DNA from: CAIKMD01 sp963729935
GTDB lineage: Bacteria > Pseudomonadota > Alphaproteobacteria > ATCC43930 > CGMCC-115725
Reading direction: 5' to 3'
Assembly (NCBI GenBank): GCA_963729935.1
Contig: CAVSPW010000002.1
Span: 372,001 to 436,000 of the forward strand
Length of the DNA: 64,000 bases
Under the pieces are notes generated by a model. It was not told the origin of the DNA, searched no databases, and was given only the letters and a program-made list of their open reading frames with translations. The position numbers and the translations under genes are program-made. Of the stretch, positions 7,778-16,014 are shown in pieces (position 1 is the first letter of the stretch; each line of letters begins with the position of its first letter).

Positions 7778-9118
7778 TCACCGTCTCTGGAAATCGGGTG
7801 CGGCGAGCAGGAGCGCGAGGCCTTCGCGCCGCGAGGCGGCGTGGCGGATCGCCTGTCCCGTTTCGTCGGGCAAAATCTCGCCGAATACGGAATCGGCCAG
7901 GTGCGCTGGATCCGGCGGCTCGGGAATGCGCGCGGCATAGGTCTGACACCACTCGATCCGGTGCAGCACCGATTCAGGCCCGACCCATTCGCTCGCCACA
8001 TCCGGCCAACCCGCGGGCGAGGGCGCGAAGAAAGGCTGCTGGTCGAGAACATGGAGGGAGTTGACCAGCATCGGCGCCGGCGGCTCAAAGCCGGTGACTC
8101 GGCAGGCGGAAACCAGCAGATCATCGGGCGCGCGCAGCTTGACGAAGGGCGCCCTCCATGCCGCCTCTTCGCGCACGAGCGCGGCGGTGACGCGCTTCAG
8201 ATCGCCGCCCGTATCGCGGAACACGGCCGCGATGCGACGCACGGATTCGGCCGGCGGATCGTCGGCGATGAAGTGGCGCGCGAGTTTCGTCGCGATGTGC
8301 TGCGCCGTCGCAGGATGGTTCGCCAGGTCGCGCAAGGCCGCCTCGCCCTCGGCAAGACCGTCCTCGCGATAGGTCTTGCCGAGCAGGACCTTCGCGCCGG
8401 GCTCGTGAATCTGCGGATAGAAATGGAAATTGCCCGGATCGGGCGCGTTCAGCCGCGCGATCGACCAGCCGGTGAGAATGCGCGCGAGCGCCTCGACATC
8501 GGCCTGCGTGTAGCCGCCATCGACGCCGAGCGTGTGCAACTCCAGCATCTCGCGGCCCAAATTCTCGTTGAGACCCTTGCCGAAGCGCTCCCCGGCGCGC
8601 GAATTGGGCCCGATCGAGATCACCTGATCGAGATAGAACAGCATCGCCGGATGCTGCTCGGCCGCGAGGAGGAGATCGACGAAGCGCCCGGTGACATGGG
8701 GCCGGATCGCCTCGCGCTCGAAAGCGCCGGCGAAGCCGCGGATGACCGGGCGAACGCATGATACGGTGAAATGATTGCTCCAGAACCGCGTCAGCCGTTC
8801 CAAGAGCGGCGCCTCGGTGCTCGCGGCCGCGTTCACGCGCGCGGCGATTTCGGCGAGATAGACCGCGCGTAATTGTTGATTAAGCTTGCGCTTGACGTCC
8901 GGGTCCTGGTCGCGCTTATCGCGCCGCGCGTCGAGCATGGCGGCGACCATCGGCGCCGAGGCAGGCAAGCCAGTCCCCGGTTCCATCGGAACCGCGTCGA
9001 GCTGGCGCAGCACCCAGCCCTCGGGATCGCGCGCGATCGTCTCAAGCTCGCCGGCGCGCGGCGCAAAACCGAACCGCGTCGCTGCGATCACGGCCCGCGT
9101 TGAGGCTGCGGCAACCAT
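7778..9118 (-). CDS. DUF1800 domain protein
   Basis: About 446 residues from MVAAASTRAVIAATRFGFAP at 9118; longer in-frame starts run into low-complexity sequence. DUF1800 features: RFGFAPRAGELETIARDPEGWV near the start, LTRFWSNHFTVS, HPAMLFYLDQVISIGPNS, LNENLGREMLELHTLGVDGGYTQ-type box and ALARILTGWSI, and an ATKLARHFIADDPP segment. It lacks a clear signal peptide, which is common for this family, and is followed after 3 bases by the Tat-exported DUF1501 protein, so the two are co-transcribed and probably act together. The upstream 157 bases are shared with the divergent glycosyltransferase gene. Confidence 0.88.
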   Translation of the reverse strand: MVAAASTRAVIAATRFGFAPRAGELETIARDPEGWVLRQLDAVPMEPGTGLPASAPMVAAMLDARRDKRDQDPDVKRKLNQQLRAVYLAEIAARVNAAASTEAPLLERLTRFWSNHFTVSCVRPVIRGFAGAFEREAIRPHVTGRFVDLLLAAEQHPAMLFYLDQVISIGPNSRAGERFGKGLNENLGREMLELHTLGVDGGYTQADVEALARILTGWSIARLNAPDPGNFHFYPQIHEPGAKVLLGKTYREDGLAEGEAALRDLANHPATAQHIATKLARHFIADDPPAESVRRIAAVFRDTGGDLKRVTAALVREEAAWRAPFVKLRAPDDLLVSACRVTGFEPPAPMLVNSLHVLDQQPFFAPSPAGWPDVASEWVGPESVLHRIEWCQTYAARIPEPPDPAHLADSVFGEILPDETGQAIRHAASRREGLALLLAAPDFQRR

Positions 9119-9275
9119 GAGCACCCCGCGAAAGACTTGGCCATGGACCAGGCCATGGCAGGTGATAGGCAATAAAGGCTTCTCGCATCCCCCGCGCAAG
9201 GCTGCGCGGTTTCGCCGCTTTTGTCGGCGTTGCCGAATTGTGCTACACCGCATTACCTGAAAACTTGTGCGGTTC

Positions 9276-10040
9276 ATGGACCTTTCCGTCGTCATTCCCG
9301 CGCGCAATGAAGCGCCCAACGTCGCGCCGCTGATCGGCGAAATTCGCGCCGCGCTCGAGGGCCGAGTCGATTACGAGATCGTCTATGTCGATGACGGCAG
9401 CAACGACGGCACGGCCGATGCGATCCGGGCGCTGATGGCGGATTGTGCGCGCCTGCGTCTTCTGCGTCATGCGCAGAGCTGCGGCCAGAGCGCGGCGGTC
9501 CATACCGGCGTTGCCGCGTCACGCGGCGCGTGGATCGCGACGCTCGATGCCGATGGACAGAACGACCCCGCCGACATCCCCCGTCTATGGGCCATCGTCC
9601 GCGCCGCCGGCGACGAAAAATTGCTGATTGCCGGGTTCCGGCGGAACCGGCGCGACACATTCGTGAAGCGATGGTCCTCGCGCATCGCCAACGCGGTGCG
9701 GGGCGGGATGCTTCGGGATAGGACTCCGGACACCGGTTGCGGACTGAAGCTCATAGGGCGAGAGCTTTACCTCGCTCTTCCTTTCTTCGATCACAATCAC
9801 CGTTTCCTGCCCGCGCTCGTGCTCCGCCAGGGCGGACGCATACAATCCGTCGCCATCAATCACCGGCCGCGCCAGCGTGGCGTATCCAATTACGGTCTCT
9901 TCGATCGGCTCTGGGTCGGGATCATCGATCTTTTCGGCGTCATGTGGCTGATGCGGCGCGCGAAGAACCCGGTCGTCCTCGCCGAGGAAGAGCGCGGCAG
10001 CGCGCAGCAGCGCCGCAGCACTGCGCAGGCGCGCTCGTGA
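9276..10040 (+). CDS. Glycosyltransferase family 2, polyprenyl-phosphate type
   Basis: A 254-residue GT-A fold glycosyltransferase starting MDLSVVIPARNEAPNVAPLI; a GTG 9 bases upstream is an alternative. It has the nucleotide-sugar pocket (IVYVDDGSNDGTADAI), the metal DxD-type motif (IATLDADGQNDPADIP) and TPDTGCGLKLIGREL with HNHRFLPALVLRQGG, as in dolichol/undecaprenyl-phosphate sugar transferases. Unlike ArnC it has no C-terminal transmembrane pair. Its stop overlaps the GTG of the next gene (GTGA), so translation of the membrane protein is coupled to it. It probably loads a sugar onto a lipid carrier at the inner face of the membrane. Confidence 0.87.
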   Translation: MDLSVVIPARNEAPNVAPLIGEIRAALEGRVDYEIVYVDDGSNDGTADAIRALMADCARLRLLRHAQSCGQSAAVHTGVAASRGAWIATLDADGQNDPADIPRLWAIVRAAGDEKLLIAGFRRNRRDTFVKRWSSRIANAVRGGMLRDRTPDTGCGLKLIGRELYLALPFFDHNHRFLPALVLRQGGRIQSVAINHRPRQRGVSNYGLFDRLWVGIIDLFGVMWLMRRAKNPVVLAEEERGSAQQRRSTAQARS

Positions 10041-10732
10041 CGCTCTCGTGCCCGCGCAATGCGCCCCTGGCGCGGCTCCGTATTGCCGGTCGCGTCCTCG
10101 TTCTAGCGGTGCTGGGGGCCGGCGCGGCCGGACTCTGGATCGACCGCAGCGCGCTCGATCCCTCGACCATCACCGCGACGATCGCGCATTACAGAGCGGC
10201 ACCGCTCGTCTTTCTCGGCGTTCATGTGGTCGCGAGCTTGTTGTTCGTGCCGCGGACTATGCTGGGCCTCGTCGCCGGACTCATTTTCGGCCTGTGGTGG
10301 GGCGTGATCTGGGCCGCGCTTGGCAGCGTTTGCGGCGCGGTGGCGGGGTTCCTCGTCTCGCGTTACGTCAATAGCGGACTGATCGACCTCGAAAGCCTGC
10401 CGCGGCTGGGCCCGATCCTGCAACGCGCCGAAGCCGGCGGCTGGCGCGCGGTTACAGTGCTGCGCCTTATCCCGGTCATACCGCACAGCCTCACCAATTA
10501 CGCGCTCGGATTGACGCGGCTTTCGCTCGGCGGCTACGCGGTGGGATCCCTGCTCGGCCAATTGCCGATGACGATCGCCTATGTGAGCTTCGGCGCCGCG
10601 GGCGAGCAGATGAGCCATGGCGGACGGAGCTGGCTCGTACCGGGGCTCATCGGCGCGGTCGCGCTGGGCGCCTCGATCTTGCTGCCGCGGCTGCACAAGA
10701 AGCATCTGGCCGCCTCGCGCGACGCGTCTTAG
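10037..10732 (+). CDS. TVP38/TMEM64 (VTT/DedA-like) membrane protein
   Basis: 231 residues starting from a GTG that overlaps the previous stop by GTGA. After an initial membrane segment (LVLAVLGAGAAGLWI) it shows the VTT domain: FVPRTMLGLVAGLIFGLWWG, GAVAGFLVSRYV, LRLIPVIPHSLTNYALGLT (the conserved Arg-Pro re-entrant loop) and a last helix before LLPRLHKKH. Proteins of this superfamily are known or proposed lipid scramblases or undecaprenyl-phosphate flippases. Tight coupling to a lipid-phosphate glycosyltransferase suggests that it moves the glycolipid or recycled carrier, which is inference. Confidence 0.85.
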   Translation: MTLSCPRNAPLARLRIAGRVLVLAVLGAGAAGLWIDRSALDPSTITATIAHYRAAPLVFLGVHVVASLLFVPRTMLGLVAGLIFGLWWGVIWAALGSVCGAVAGFLVSRYVNSGLIDLESLPRLGPILQRAEAGGWRAVTVLRLIPVIPHSLTNYALGLTRLSLGGYAVGSLLGQLPMTIAYVSFGAAGEQMSHGGRSWLVPGLIGAVALGASILLPRLHKKHLAASRDAS

Positions 10733-10753
10733 GCAGGCCCGACCCGCTACCTA

Positions 10754-12040
10754 TCAATTCGCCGCAAGCGCCGGCGGCTTCGGCCCGCCGGTCGCCCAGT
10801 CGAGCAATTCCGCCGTGTGCACGACCGGCACTGCGGTCGCCGCGGCGATCTGAGTGAGGCAGCCGATATTGCCGGCCGCGATCAGCTCGGGCGAAACGCT
10901 CGCGATGTTCATCGCCTTGCGCGCGCGCAAGGCCAATGCCAATTCCGGCTGCAGCATATTGTAGGTGCCGGCCGAGCCGCAGCAGAGATGGCCTTCGGGC
11001 ACCTCCAGCACGGTGAAGCCGGCTTCGGCGAGCAGCGCCTTGGGCTCGGCGAGAATGCGCTGGCCGTGCTGCAGCGAGCAGGCGGCGTGATAGGCGACGC
11101 GTTGCCCGGTCGGATTCTGGACCGCGCCCAACCCGATCGCCGCGAGGAATTCGCAAAAATCGCGCGCCAGCGCCGAGACGCGCGCGGCCCTCGCTGCATA
11201 GGTGGGATCATCGCGCAGCATATAACCGTAATCCTTCACCGTGACACCGCAGCCCGAGACATTGATCACAATGGCGTCGAGCCCGTCCCCGTCGATCTCG
11301 CGCGTCCAGGCATCGATATTCGCCTTCATCATCGAACGCGAATCTTGGCCCATGTGATGCGTCAGCGAACCACAGCAAGCAGCACCCGCGGCGACCACGA
11401 CCTCGCAGCCGCGCCGGGTCAAGAGCCGCACCGTCGCCTCGTCGATATGCGGCGCGATCACCTGTTGCGCACAGACGGCCATCAACGCGACGCGCTTCCG
11501 GCGTGCGCCCTGGGCGGCAAAGACCTGCGTCCGATAAACCGATGAAGCGGCCGGCACGCGGGCGGGCGCCAGATCGATCAGGGGCTTGAGGCGGGCGGGC
11601 AAAAGCGCCTTGAAAGGCCGCGCCGCTCTGGCGCCAATCAAGGCGAGGCGGAAGAACGCCGGCCGCGGCACGGCGCGCGCGATAAAGCCGCGCAACAGGC
11701 GCTCCGCCAGCGGCCGAACGTAGCGCGCGGCGATGCGATGCCGCGCCTGATCGACGAGATGCATGTAATGCACGCCCGAGGGACAGGTCGTCATGCACGC
11801 CAAGCAGGAGAGGCAGCGATCGACATGGCGCACCACGCGCGGCGTCGGCTCGCGGTCGTTTTCGAGCATGTCCTTGATGAGATAGATGCGCCCGCGCGGG
11901 CCGTCGAGCTCGTCGCCCAGAAGCGCGTAGGTCGGACACGTCGCATTGCAGAAGCCGCAATGGACGCAGGTGCGGAGAATCTTATCCGCTTCCTTCGTGT
12001 CGGAATCGGCGAGCTGCGCGAGGGTGAAGCTGGTCTGCAT
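10754..12040 (-). CDS. glcF: Glycolate oxidase iron-sulfur subunit
   Basis: 428 residues. Two ferredoxin-type [4Fe-4S] motifs are near the N-terminus: CVHCGFCNATCPTY (residues about 25-38) and CLSCLACMTTCPSG (about 75-88). Downstream are two CCG domains, ACCGSLTHHMGQ and the C-terminal HLCCGSAGTYNML, typical of GlcF and heterodisulfide-reductase-like subunits. It passes electrons from the GlcD/GlcE flavoproteins to the respiratory chain during oxidation of glycolate to glyoxylate. Last gene of the glcDEF operon; it starts 6 bases after glcE ends. Confidence 0.94.
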   Translation of the reverse strand: MQTSFTLAQLADSDTKEADKILRTCVHCGFCNATCPTYALLGDELDGPRGRIYLIKDMLENDREPTPRVVRHVDRCLSCLACMTTCPSGVHYMHLVDQARHRIAARYVRPLAERLLRGFIARAVPRPAFFRLALIGARAARPFKALLPARLKPLIDLAPARVPAASSVYRTQVFAAQGARRKRVALMAVCAQQVIAPHIDEATVRLLTRRGCEVVVAAGAACCGSLTHHMGQDSRSMMKANIDAWTREIDGDGLDAIVINVSGCGVTVKDYGYMLRDDPTYAARAARVSALARDFCEFLAAIGLGAVQNPTGQRVAYHAACSLQHGQRILAEPKALLAEAGFTVLEVPEGHLCCGSAGTYNMLQPELALALRARKAMNIASVSPELIAAGNIGCLTQIAAATAVPVVHTAELLDWATGGPKPPALAAN

Positions 12041-12046
12041 CGCGCC

Positions 12047-13240
12047 TCAAAGCCCGGCGTAGATACGGCCGCGATTGAGGATCCGCTTCGGGTCGAAGCT
12101 GTCCTTGACCCGCCGCGTAAGCGCTTCGACTTCGGGCGCCTGCGGCTGGAACACGGGAATGGCCGCCCGCAAGGCATCGGGCGCACGGATGAGCGTCGCG
12201 TGACCGGCCGGGATCGCCGCGCGAATCGCCTTGGCGCCGCCATCGGGGGCACCGGCGACCGAAAGCCAGATCAGACCGCCGCCCCAATCGAGGAAATAGC
12301 GGAAATCGAGTTCGCGGCGGAGCGCGGCAAGGAATCGCGGCGCGGCGCTGGGTGCGAGCGAAACCCGCCAGACGATCCGATCGCGATCCTGCGGCGACGC
12401 GAACGCGCTCACATCGCGCAGCGATTGCCAGAGCGCCTGCGACGCGTCGTCGCCGAGGATCTCCGCGGCACCGAAACCGGCGAGATCCCGGCGCAGCGAG
12501 GATGCACGCGCCTCGACCGAAGGCGCCGGCCCCTCGACCCGCGCCAGGGTCAAGGCCTTTCCGGTGCCCGACAGGTTTTCCGGCAGATGCGCCGCGCCGC
12601 TCAATTCATGCGCGGAATTGAGCGCCTCGGTCATCGCGCGCAGCGCGCCCTCCTCCGCCAGCCCCTCGAGCGCGACCGTGCGCGTCGCCTCGGGACGCGG
12701 CAGGACCTTCACCGTGACTTCGGTGAGCGCGGCCAGCGTGCCATAGGAACCGGCCATGAGCTTGCAGAGATCAAAGCCGGTGACGTTCTTCACGACGCGG
12801 CCGCCGGCCTTGAAGGCCTCGCCGCGCCCGCTCACGCCTTTGAGACCGAGAAAATGATCGCGCGCGGCACCCTGGCGGATGCGGCGCGGCCCGGACAGAT
12901 TGCAGGCGAGCGCACCGCCCAGGGTCGGCACGGCCTCGCCGGTGCCGAGGATCGCGCGCCAATCGCCCGGCTCGAAGGCGAGCATCTGGCGCGACCCGGC
13001 AAGCGCCGCCTCGATTTCGGCAAGGGGCGTCGCGGCGCCCGCGGTCAGCACGAGCTCTTCGGGCTCGTAGAGAACAATGCCCGAAAATGCCCCGAGTTCG
13101 AGCCGGTGCGGCGTCTGCGGCGGCCGGCCGAGACCGCGCTTGCTGCCTCCGCCGACGAGTTCCAACGGCTCTTCCGCGCCGAACGCATCGCGGATGATCT
13201 CGATGAGCGCGCGTTCATCCGCCGGCCGGAACCGCGTCAC
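12047..13240 (-). CDS. glcE: Glycolate oxidase FAD-binding subunit
   Basis: 397 residues. It has a PCMH-type FAD domain: ELVGGGSKRGLGRPPQ near residue 28, LTAGAATPLAEIEAAL, PTLGGALACNLSGPRR and KAGGRVVKNVTGFDLCKLM (about 140-160), and ends with the family's KDSFDPKRILNRGRIY. It forms part of the membrane-associated GlcDEF glycolate dehydrogenase. It sits 12 bases behind glcD and 6 before glcF, the normal gene order. Confidence 0.94.
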   Translation of the reverse strand: MTRFRPADERALIEIIRDAFGAEEPLELVGGGSKRGLGRPPQTPHRLELGAFSGIVLYEPEELVLTAGAATPLAEIEAALAGSRQMLAFEPGDWRAILGTGEAVPTLGGALACNLSGPRRIRQGAARDHFLGLKGVSGRGEAFKAGGRVVKNVTGFDLCKLMAGSYGTLAALTEVTVKVLPRPEATRTVALEGLAEEGALRAMTEALNSAHELSGAAHLPENLSGTGKALTLARVEGPAPSVEARASSLRRDLAGFGAAEILGDDASQALWQSLRDVSAFASPQDRDRIVWRVSLAPSAAPRFLAALRRELDFRYFLDWGGGLIWLSVAGAPDGGAKAIRAAIPAGHATLIRAPDALRAAIPVFQPQAPEVEALTRRVKDSFDPKRILNRGRIYAGL

Positions 13241-13252
13241 CGCCCCGATCCT

Positions 13253-14740
13253 TCAAAGACGCGGCAGGTCCGGAAACGGAACCTCGCCGCGATGCACATG
13301 CAGATGGCCGAGCTCGGCGCAGCGGTGCAGCTCGGGGAATTGCTTGCCGGGATTGAGCAGCCCGTCCGGATCGAACGCGCATTTGACGCGGAGCTGCTGC
13401 TCGAGATCGGCTTCGGTGAACATCGTGCCCATGAGATCGCGTTTCTCGACGCCGACGCCATGTTCGCCGCTGAGCACGCCGCCGACCTCGACGCAATAGC
13501 GCAGGATGTCGGCGCCGCAAGCCTCGGCCGCCTCCAACTCGCCGGGCTTGTTGGCGTCATAGAGGATGAGCGGGTGAAGATTGCCGTCGCCGGCATGGAA
13601 GACATTGGCGACGCGAAGCCCGTGCTCGGCCGCGAGCGCGCTCATGCACGCCAGCACGTCGGGCAGACGGTGGCGCGGGATCGTCGGATCGACGCAATAA
13701 TAATCGGGCGAGATGCGGCCGACGGCGGGAAAGGCCGCCTTGCGGCCGGCCCAGAAGACGAGCCGCTCCGCCTCGTCCCGCGAGGCGCGGCAAGAGACCG
13801 CGCCGCCGTTGCGCGCGATCGCTTCGACTCGCGCGATCAGATAATCGACCTCGACCGGCGGCCCGTCGAGCTCGACGATCAGCAGCGCCTCGACATCGAG
13901 CGGGTAGCCGGCATGGACGAAAGCTTCGACCGCATGGATGGCGGGCTTGTCCATCATCTCCATCCCGCCGGGGATGATCCCCGCGGCGATGATCGCCGCA
14001 ACGCAGGCGCCGGCGCTTTCATTCGAGGGAAAGCCGATCAGCATGGCGCGTGCCGTTTCGGGCTTCCTCAAGATGCGCACCGTCACCTCGGTGACGACGC
14101 CCAGGAGTCCTTCCGAGCCGATCATGAGCCCGAGGAGATCGTAGCCGTCGGAATCGAGATGCTTGCCGCCCAGGCGCAGCACCTCGCCGTTCATCAGCAC
14201 CATCTCGATACCGATCACGTTGTTCGTCGTGAGCCCGTATTTCAGGCAATGCACGCCGCCGGAATTTTCGGCGACGTTGCCGCCGATCGTGCACGCGATC
14301 TGACTCGACGGATCGGGCGCGTAGTAGAAGCCCTTGGCGGCCACCGCCTGCGAAATGCCGAGATTGGTGACGCCCGGCTGCACCACCGCGCAGCGATTGT
14401 CGTAATCGATCTCGAGCACGCGGTTGAATTTCGCCATGCCGAGAACGATGCCGTCGGCCAAGGGCAGCGCCCCGCCCGAGAGCGAAGTGCCGGCCCCGCG
14501 CGGCACGACCTTCACGTCCGAATCCTGACAGTAGCGCAATATGGCGGCGACTTCCGCCGTCGAAGAGGGCAAAACGACGAGCAAGGGCAATTCGCGATAG
14601 GCGGTCAGCCCATCGGTCTCATAAGCGCGGCGTTCGTCTTCGGGAAATATGACGGCGTCGGCGGCGACGATGCCGCGCAGCCGCGTCGCAATCTCCTCGC
14701 GGCGGGCGATGATCGCCGGATCGGGCGGCGGCATGCGCAT
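13253..14740 (-). CDS. glcD: Glycolate oxidase catalytic flavoprotein subunit
   Basis: 495 residues. FAD PCMH motifs: VVPRGAGTSLSGGALPLADG (about 79-98), VVQPGVTNLGISQAV, IGGNVAENSGGVHCLKYGLT and GSEGLLGVVTEVTV. The C-terminal vanillyl-alcohol-oxidase-type domain carries NVFHAGDGNLHPLILYD and SGEHGVGVEKRDLM, which hold the substrate/metal-site His residues, and ends with FDPDGLLNPGKQFP. It oxidises glycolate (and often D-lactate or other 2-hydroxyacids) to the 2-oxoacid. First gene of glcDEF. With the glycerate kinase at 2771 it could serve a glyoxylate-to-glycerate salvage path, though the intermediate enzymes are not in this window. Confidence 0.94.
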   Translation of the reverse strand: MRMPPPDPAIIARREEIATRLRGIVAADAVIFPEDERRAYETDGLTAYRELPLLVVLPSSTAEVAAILRYCQDSDVKVVPRGAGTSLSGGALPLADGIVLGMAKFNRVLEIDYDNRCAVVQPGVTNLGISQAVAAKGFYYAPDPSSQIACTIGGNVAENSGGVHCLKYGLTTNNVIGIEMVLMNGEVLRLGGKHLDSDGYDLLGLMIGSEGLLGVVTEVTVRILRKPETARAMLIGFPSNESAGACVAAIIAAGIIPGGMEMMDKPAIHAVEAFVHAGYPLDVEALLIVELDGPPVEVDYLIARVEAIARNGGAVSCRASRDEAERLVFWAGRKAAFPAVGRISPDYYCVDPTIPRHRLPDVLACMSALAAEHGLRVANVFHAGDGNLHPLILYDANKPGELEAAEACGADILRYCVEVGGVLSGEHGVGVEKRDLMGTMFTEADLEQQLRVKCAFDPDGLLNPGKQFPELHRCAELGHLHVHRGEVPFPDLPRL

Positions 14741-14803
14741 GCACGACCTCCACGCTCTCCCGCCGCGGCCGCGCCGATCGAAGGCGCCCCGGCGACGGGG
14801 CCG

Positions 14804-14929
14804 TCAGCCCTGGCGGGCCTTGAAGCGCGGGTTGGTCTTGTTGATGACGTAGACCCGGCCCTTGCGCCGCACGATCCGGCAGTTCTTGTCGCGCTTTTTC
14901 AGCGACTTCAAGGAATTAGCGATCTTCAT
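14804..14929 (-). CDS. ykgO: Ribosomal protein L36, zinc-free type B
   Basis: 41 residues beginning MKIANSLKSLKKRDKNC and ending VYVINKTNPRFKARQG, the type B (YkgO) form of bL36. It has one Cys and lacks the zinc-binding Cys/His set of the type A form. In alphaproteobacteria this is commonly the only L36 gene. It is a single-gene unit here, between glcD and a methyltransferase. A GC hairpin (14786-14801) follows on the same strand but has no T-run, so I do not call it a terminator. Confidence 0.93.
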   Translation of the reverse strand: MKIANSLKSLKKRDKNCRIVRRKGRVYVINKTNPRFKARQG

Positions 14930-14985
14930 CGGTCGGACCCCGGGGGCAAACGAGGCGCCGAAGATAGGGATCGGGCCCGGCCCTG

Positions 14986-15927
14986 TCAACTCGCGGTCGC
15001 GCCGCGCCGGCGACCGCTCAGTGCGACGAAATAATAGAATTTGAGCGCGCCGCTCTCGAGCGCCGAGACGGTCCGCAGGCTGCGCTCGACCTCGTCGATG
15101 ACAGGGGCGGCCTGGCTCGCGCGCAGAGTTTTGAGCTCGCCGCCTTCGAGGAAATTCTTCCAGGCCAGGAGCGTCATGCGTCGATAATCGGCGGTCGCGT
15201 CGCTGGCGATGCGCACATCGAAACCCAGACTCTTCATGCAGTCGGTATATTGTGCCGCCGTCCAAAGCTGCGGCTTGTAGCGCAGCGTCGCCTCCCAAGA
15301 CCCGAGCTCGGGCCGCTCGCCGGCCGCGCGGTCGCGCACGAAATCGGTGAGGATGAGCTGCCCGGAAGTCTTCATCGCCTGGCTCAGCACGCGCAAGAAG
15401 CGCTCTTTTTGCGCGACGTGATAGGTGGCTTCGCGCGCGAGCGCGTGATCGTAGAAGCCCGCGCGCAGCTCGAATGTCTCCGGATCGTAGGCACTGACCT
15501 GAACGTACCGCGCGAGCCCATGCGCCGCCACGGCCTCGGTCGCGCGGCGCGCGAGATCGGGATCGCGCTCGAAGCCCGCGATATAGGTTTTGAAGGCTTC
15601 CGCAATCGTCTGCGCCGGCCCGCCCAGCCCCGCCGCCATGTCGAGCACCGTCATCGCCGGGCTCGGATTGAATTGCTTGGCAAGTTCCAGCACGTACTCG
15701 GCGCTGCCCGGCGTGACGTAGCCCGGGCCATAGAGCCATTGCCGTACCGTCAAGGGATCTGGCGGCGGTCCGGCGACATCGGGCGAATTCTGGACGGCGC
15801 CTGATGCCGCGCCGCGTCCCGGCCTCGCCGAGGCCGCGGATGCGTTTCGGCGGAGAAGTTTGCGCAATCGCGCAACGAGAGATAACCGTCTCGGGGCGGG
15901 TCGCCTGGTAATCGCACCGTCCGCCAT
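14986..15927 (-). CDS. Class I SAM-dependent methyltransferase
   Basis: 313 residues. After a basic, low-complexity N-terminus (about 50 residues, RRPAPRRLSLVARLRKLL) it has a Rossmann methyltransferase domain: TVLDMAAGLGGPAQTIAEAF (motif I, about 93-112), YIAGFERDPDLARRAT (motif II acidic end), a motif corresponding to YDHALAREATYHV and SGQLILTDFVRD (post-motif strands). It resembles UbiE/cyclopropane-synthase-like enzymes, but no substrate-specific motif is visible. The N-terminal extension could associate with the membrane or a nucleic acid; the start is not certain, and an inner start may be used. Substrate unknown. Confidence 0.75.
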   Translation of the reverse strand: MADGAITRRPAPRRLSLVARLRKLLRRNASAASARPGRGAASGAVQNSPDVAGPPPDPLTVRQWLYGPGYVTPGSAEYVLELAKQFNPSPAMTVLDMAAGLGGPAQTIAEAFKTYIAGFERDPDLARRATEAVAAHGLARYVQVSAYDPETFELRAGFYDHALAREATYHVAQKERFLRVLSQAMKTSGQLILTDFVRDRAAGERPELGSWEATLRYKPQLWTAAQYTDCMKSLGFDVRIASDATADYRRMTLLAWKNFLEGGELKTLRASQAAPVIDEVERSLRTVSALESGALKFYYFVALSGRRRGATAS

Positions 15928-16014
15928 GTTTCCCCTACGCGACTGGCAGCCGCCTTTGACACAGCCGATGCGGCGACCGCGATCGCAAGCGCGCGGCCCA
16001 CGGCCGCGGTGCGC

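Noticed and set aside
14786..14801. GC hairpin downstream of ykgO as a terminator
   Set aside because: Six-bp stem without a T-run; such stems are common by chance here.
11738..15034. Open frame of more than 1000 codons on the forward strand through glcDEF
   Set aside because: It is antisense to three well-supported genes, has low-complexity Arg/Gly/Ala composition and matches no family; long antisense frames are expected at this GC content.
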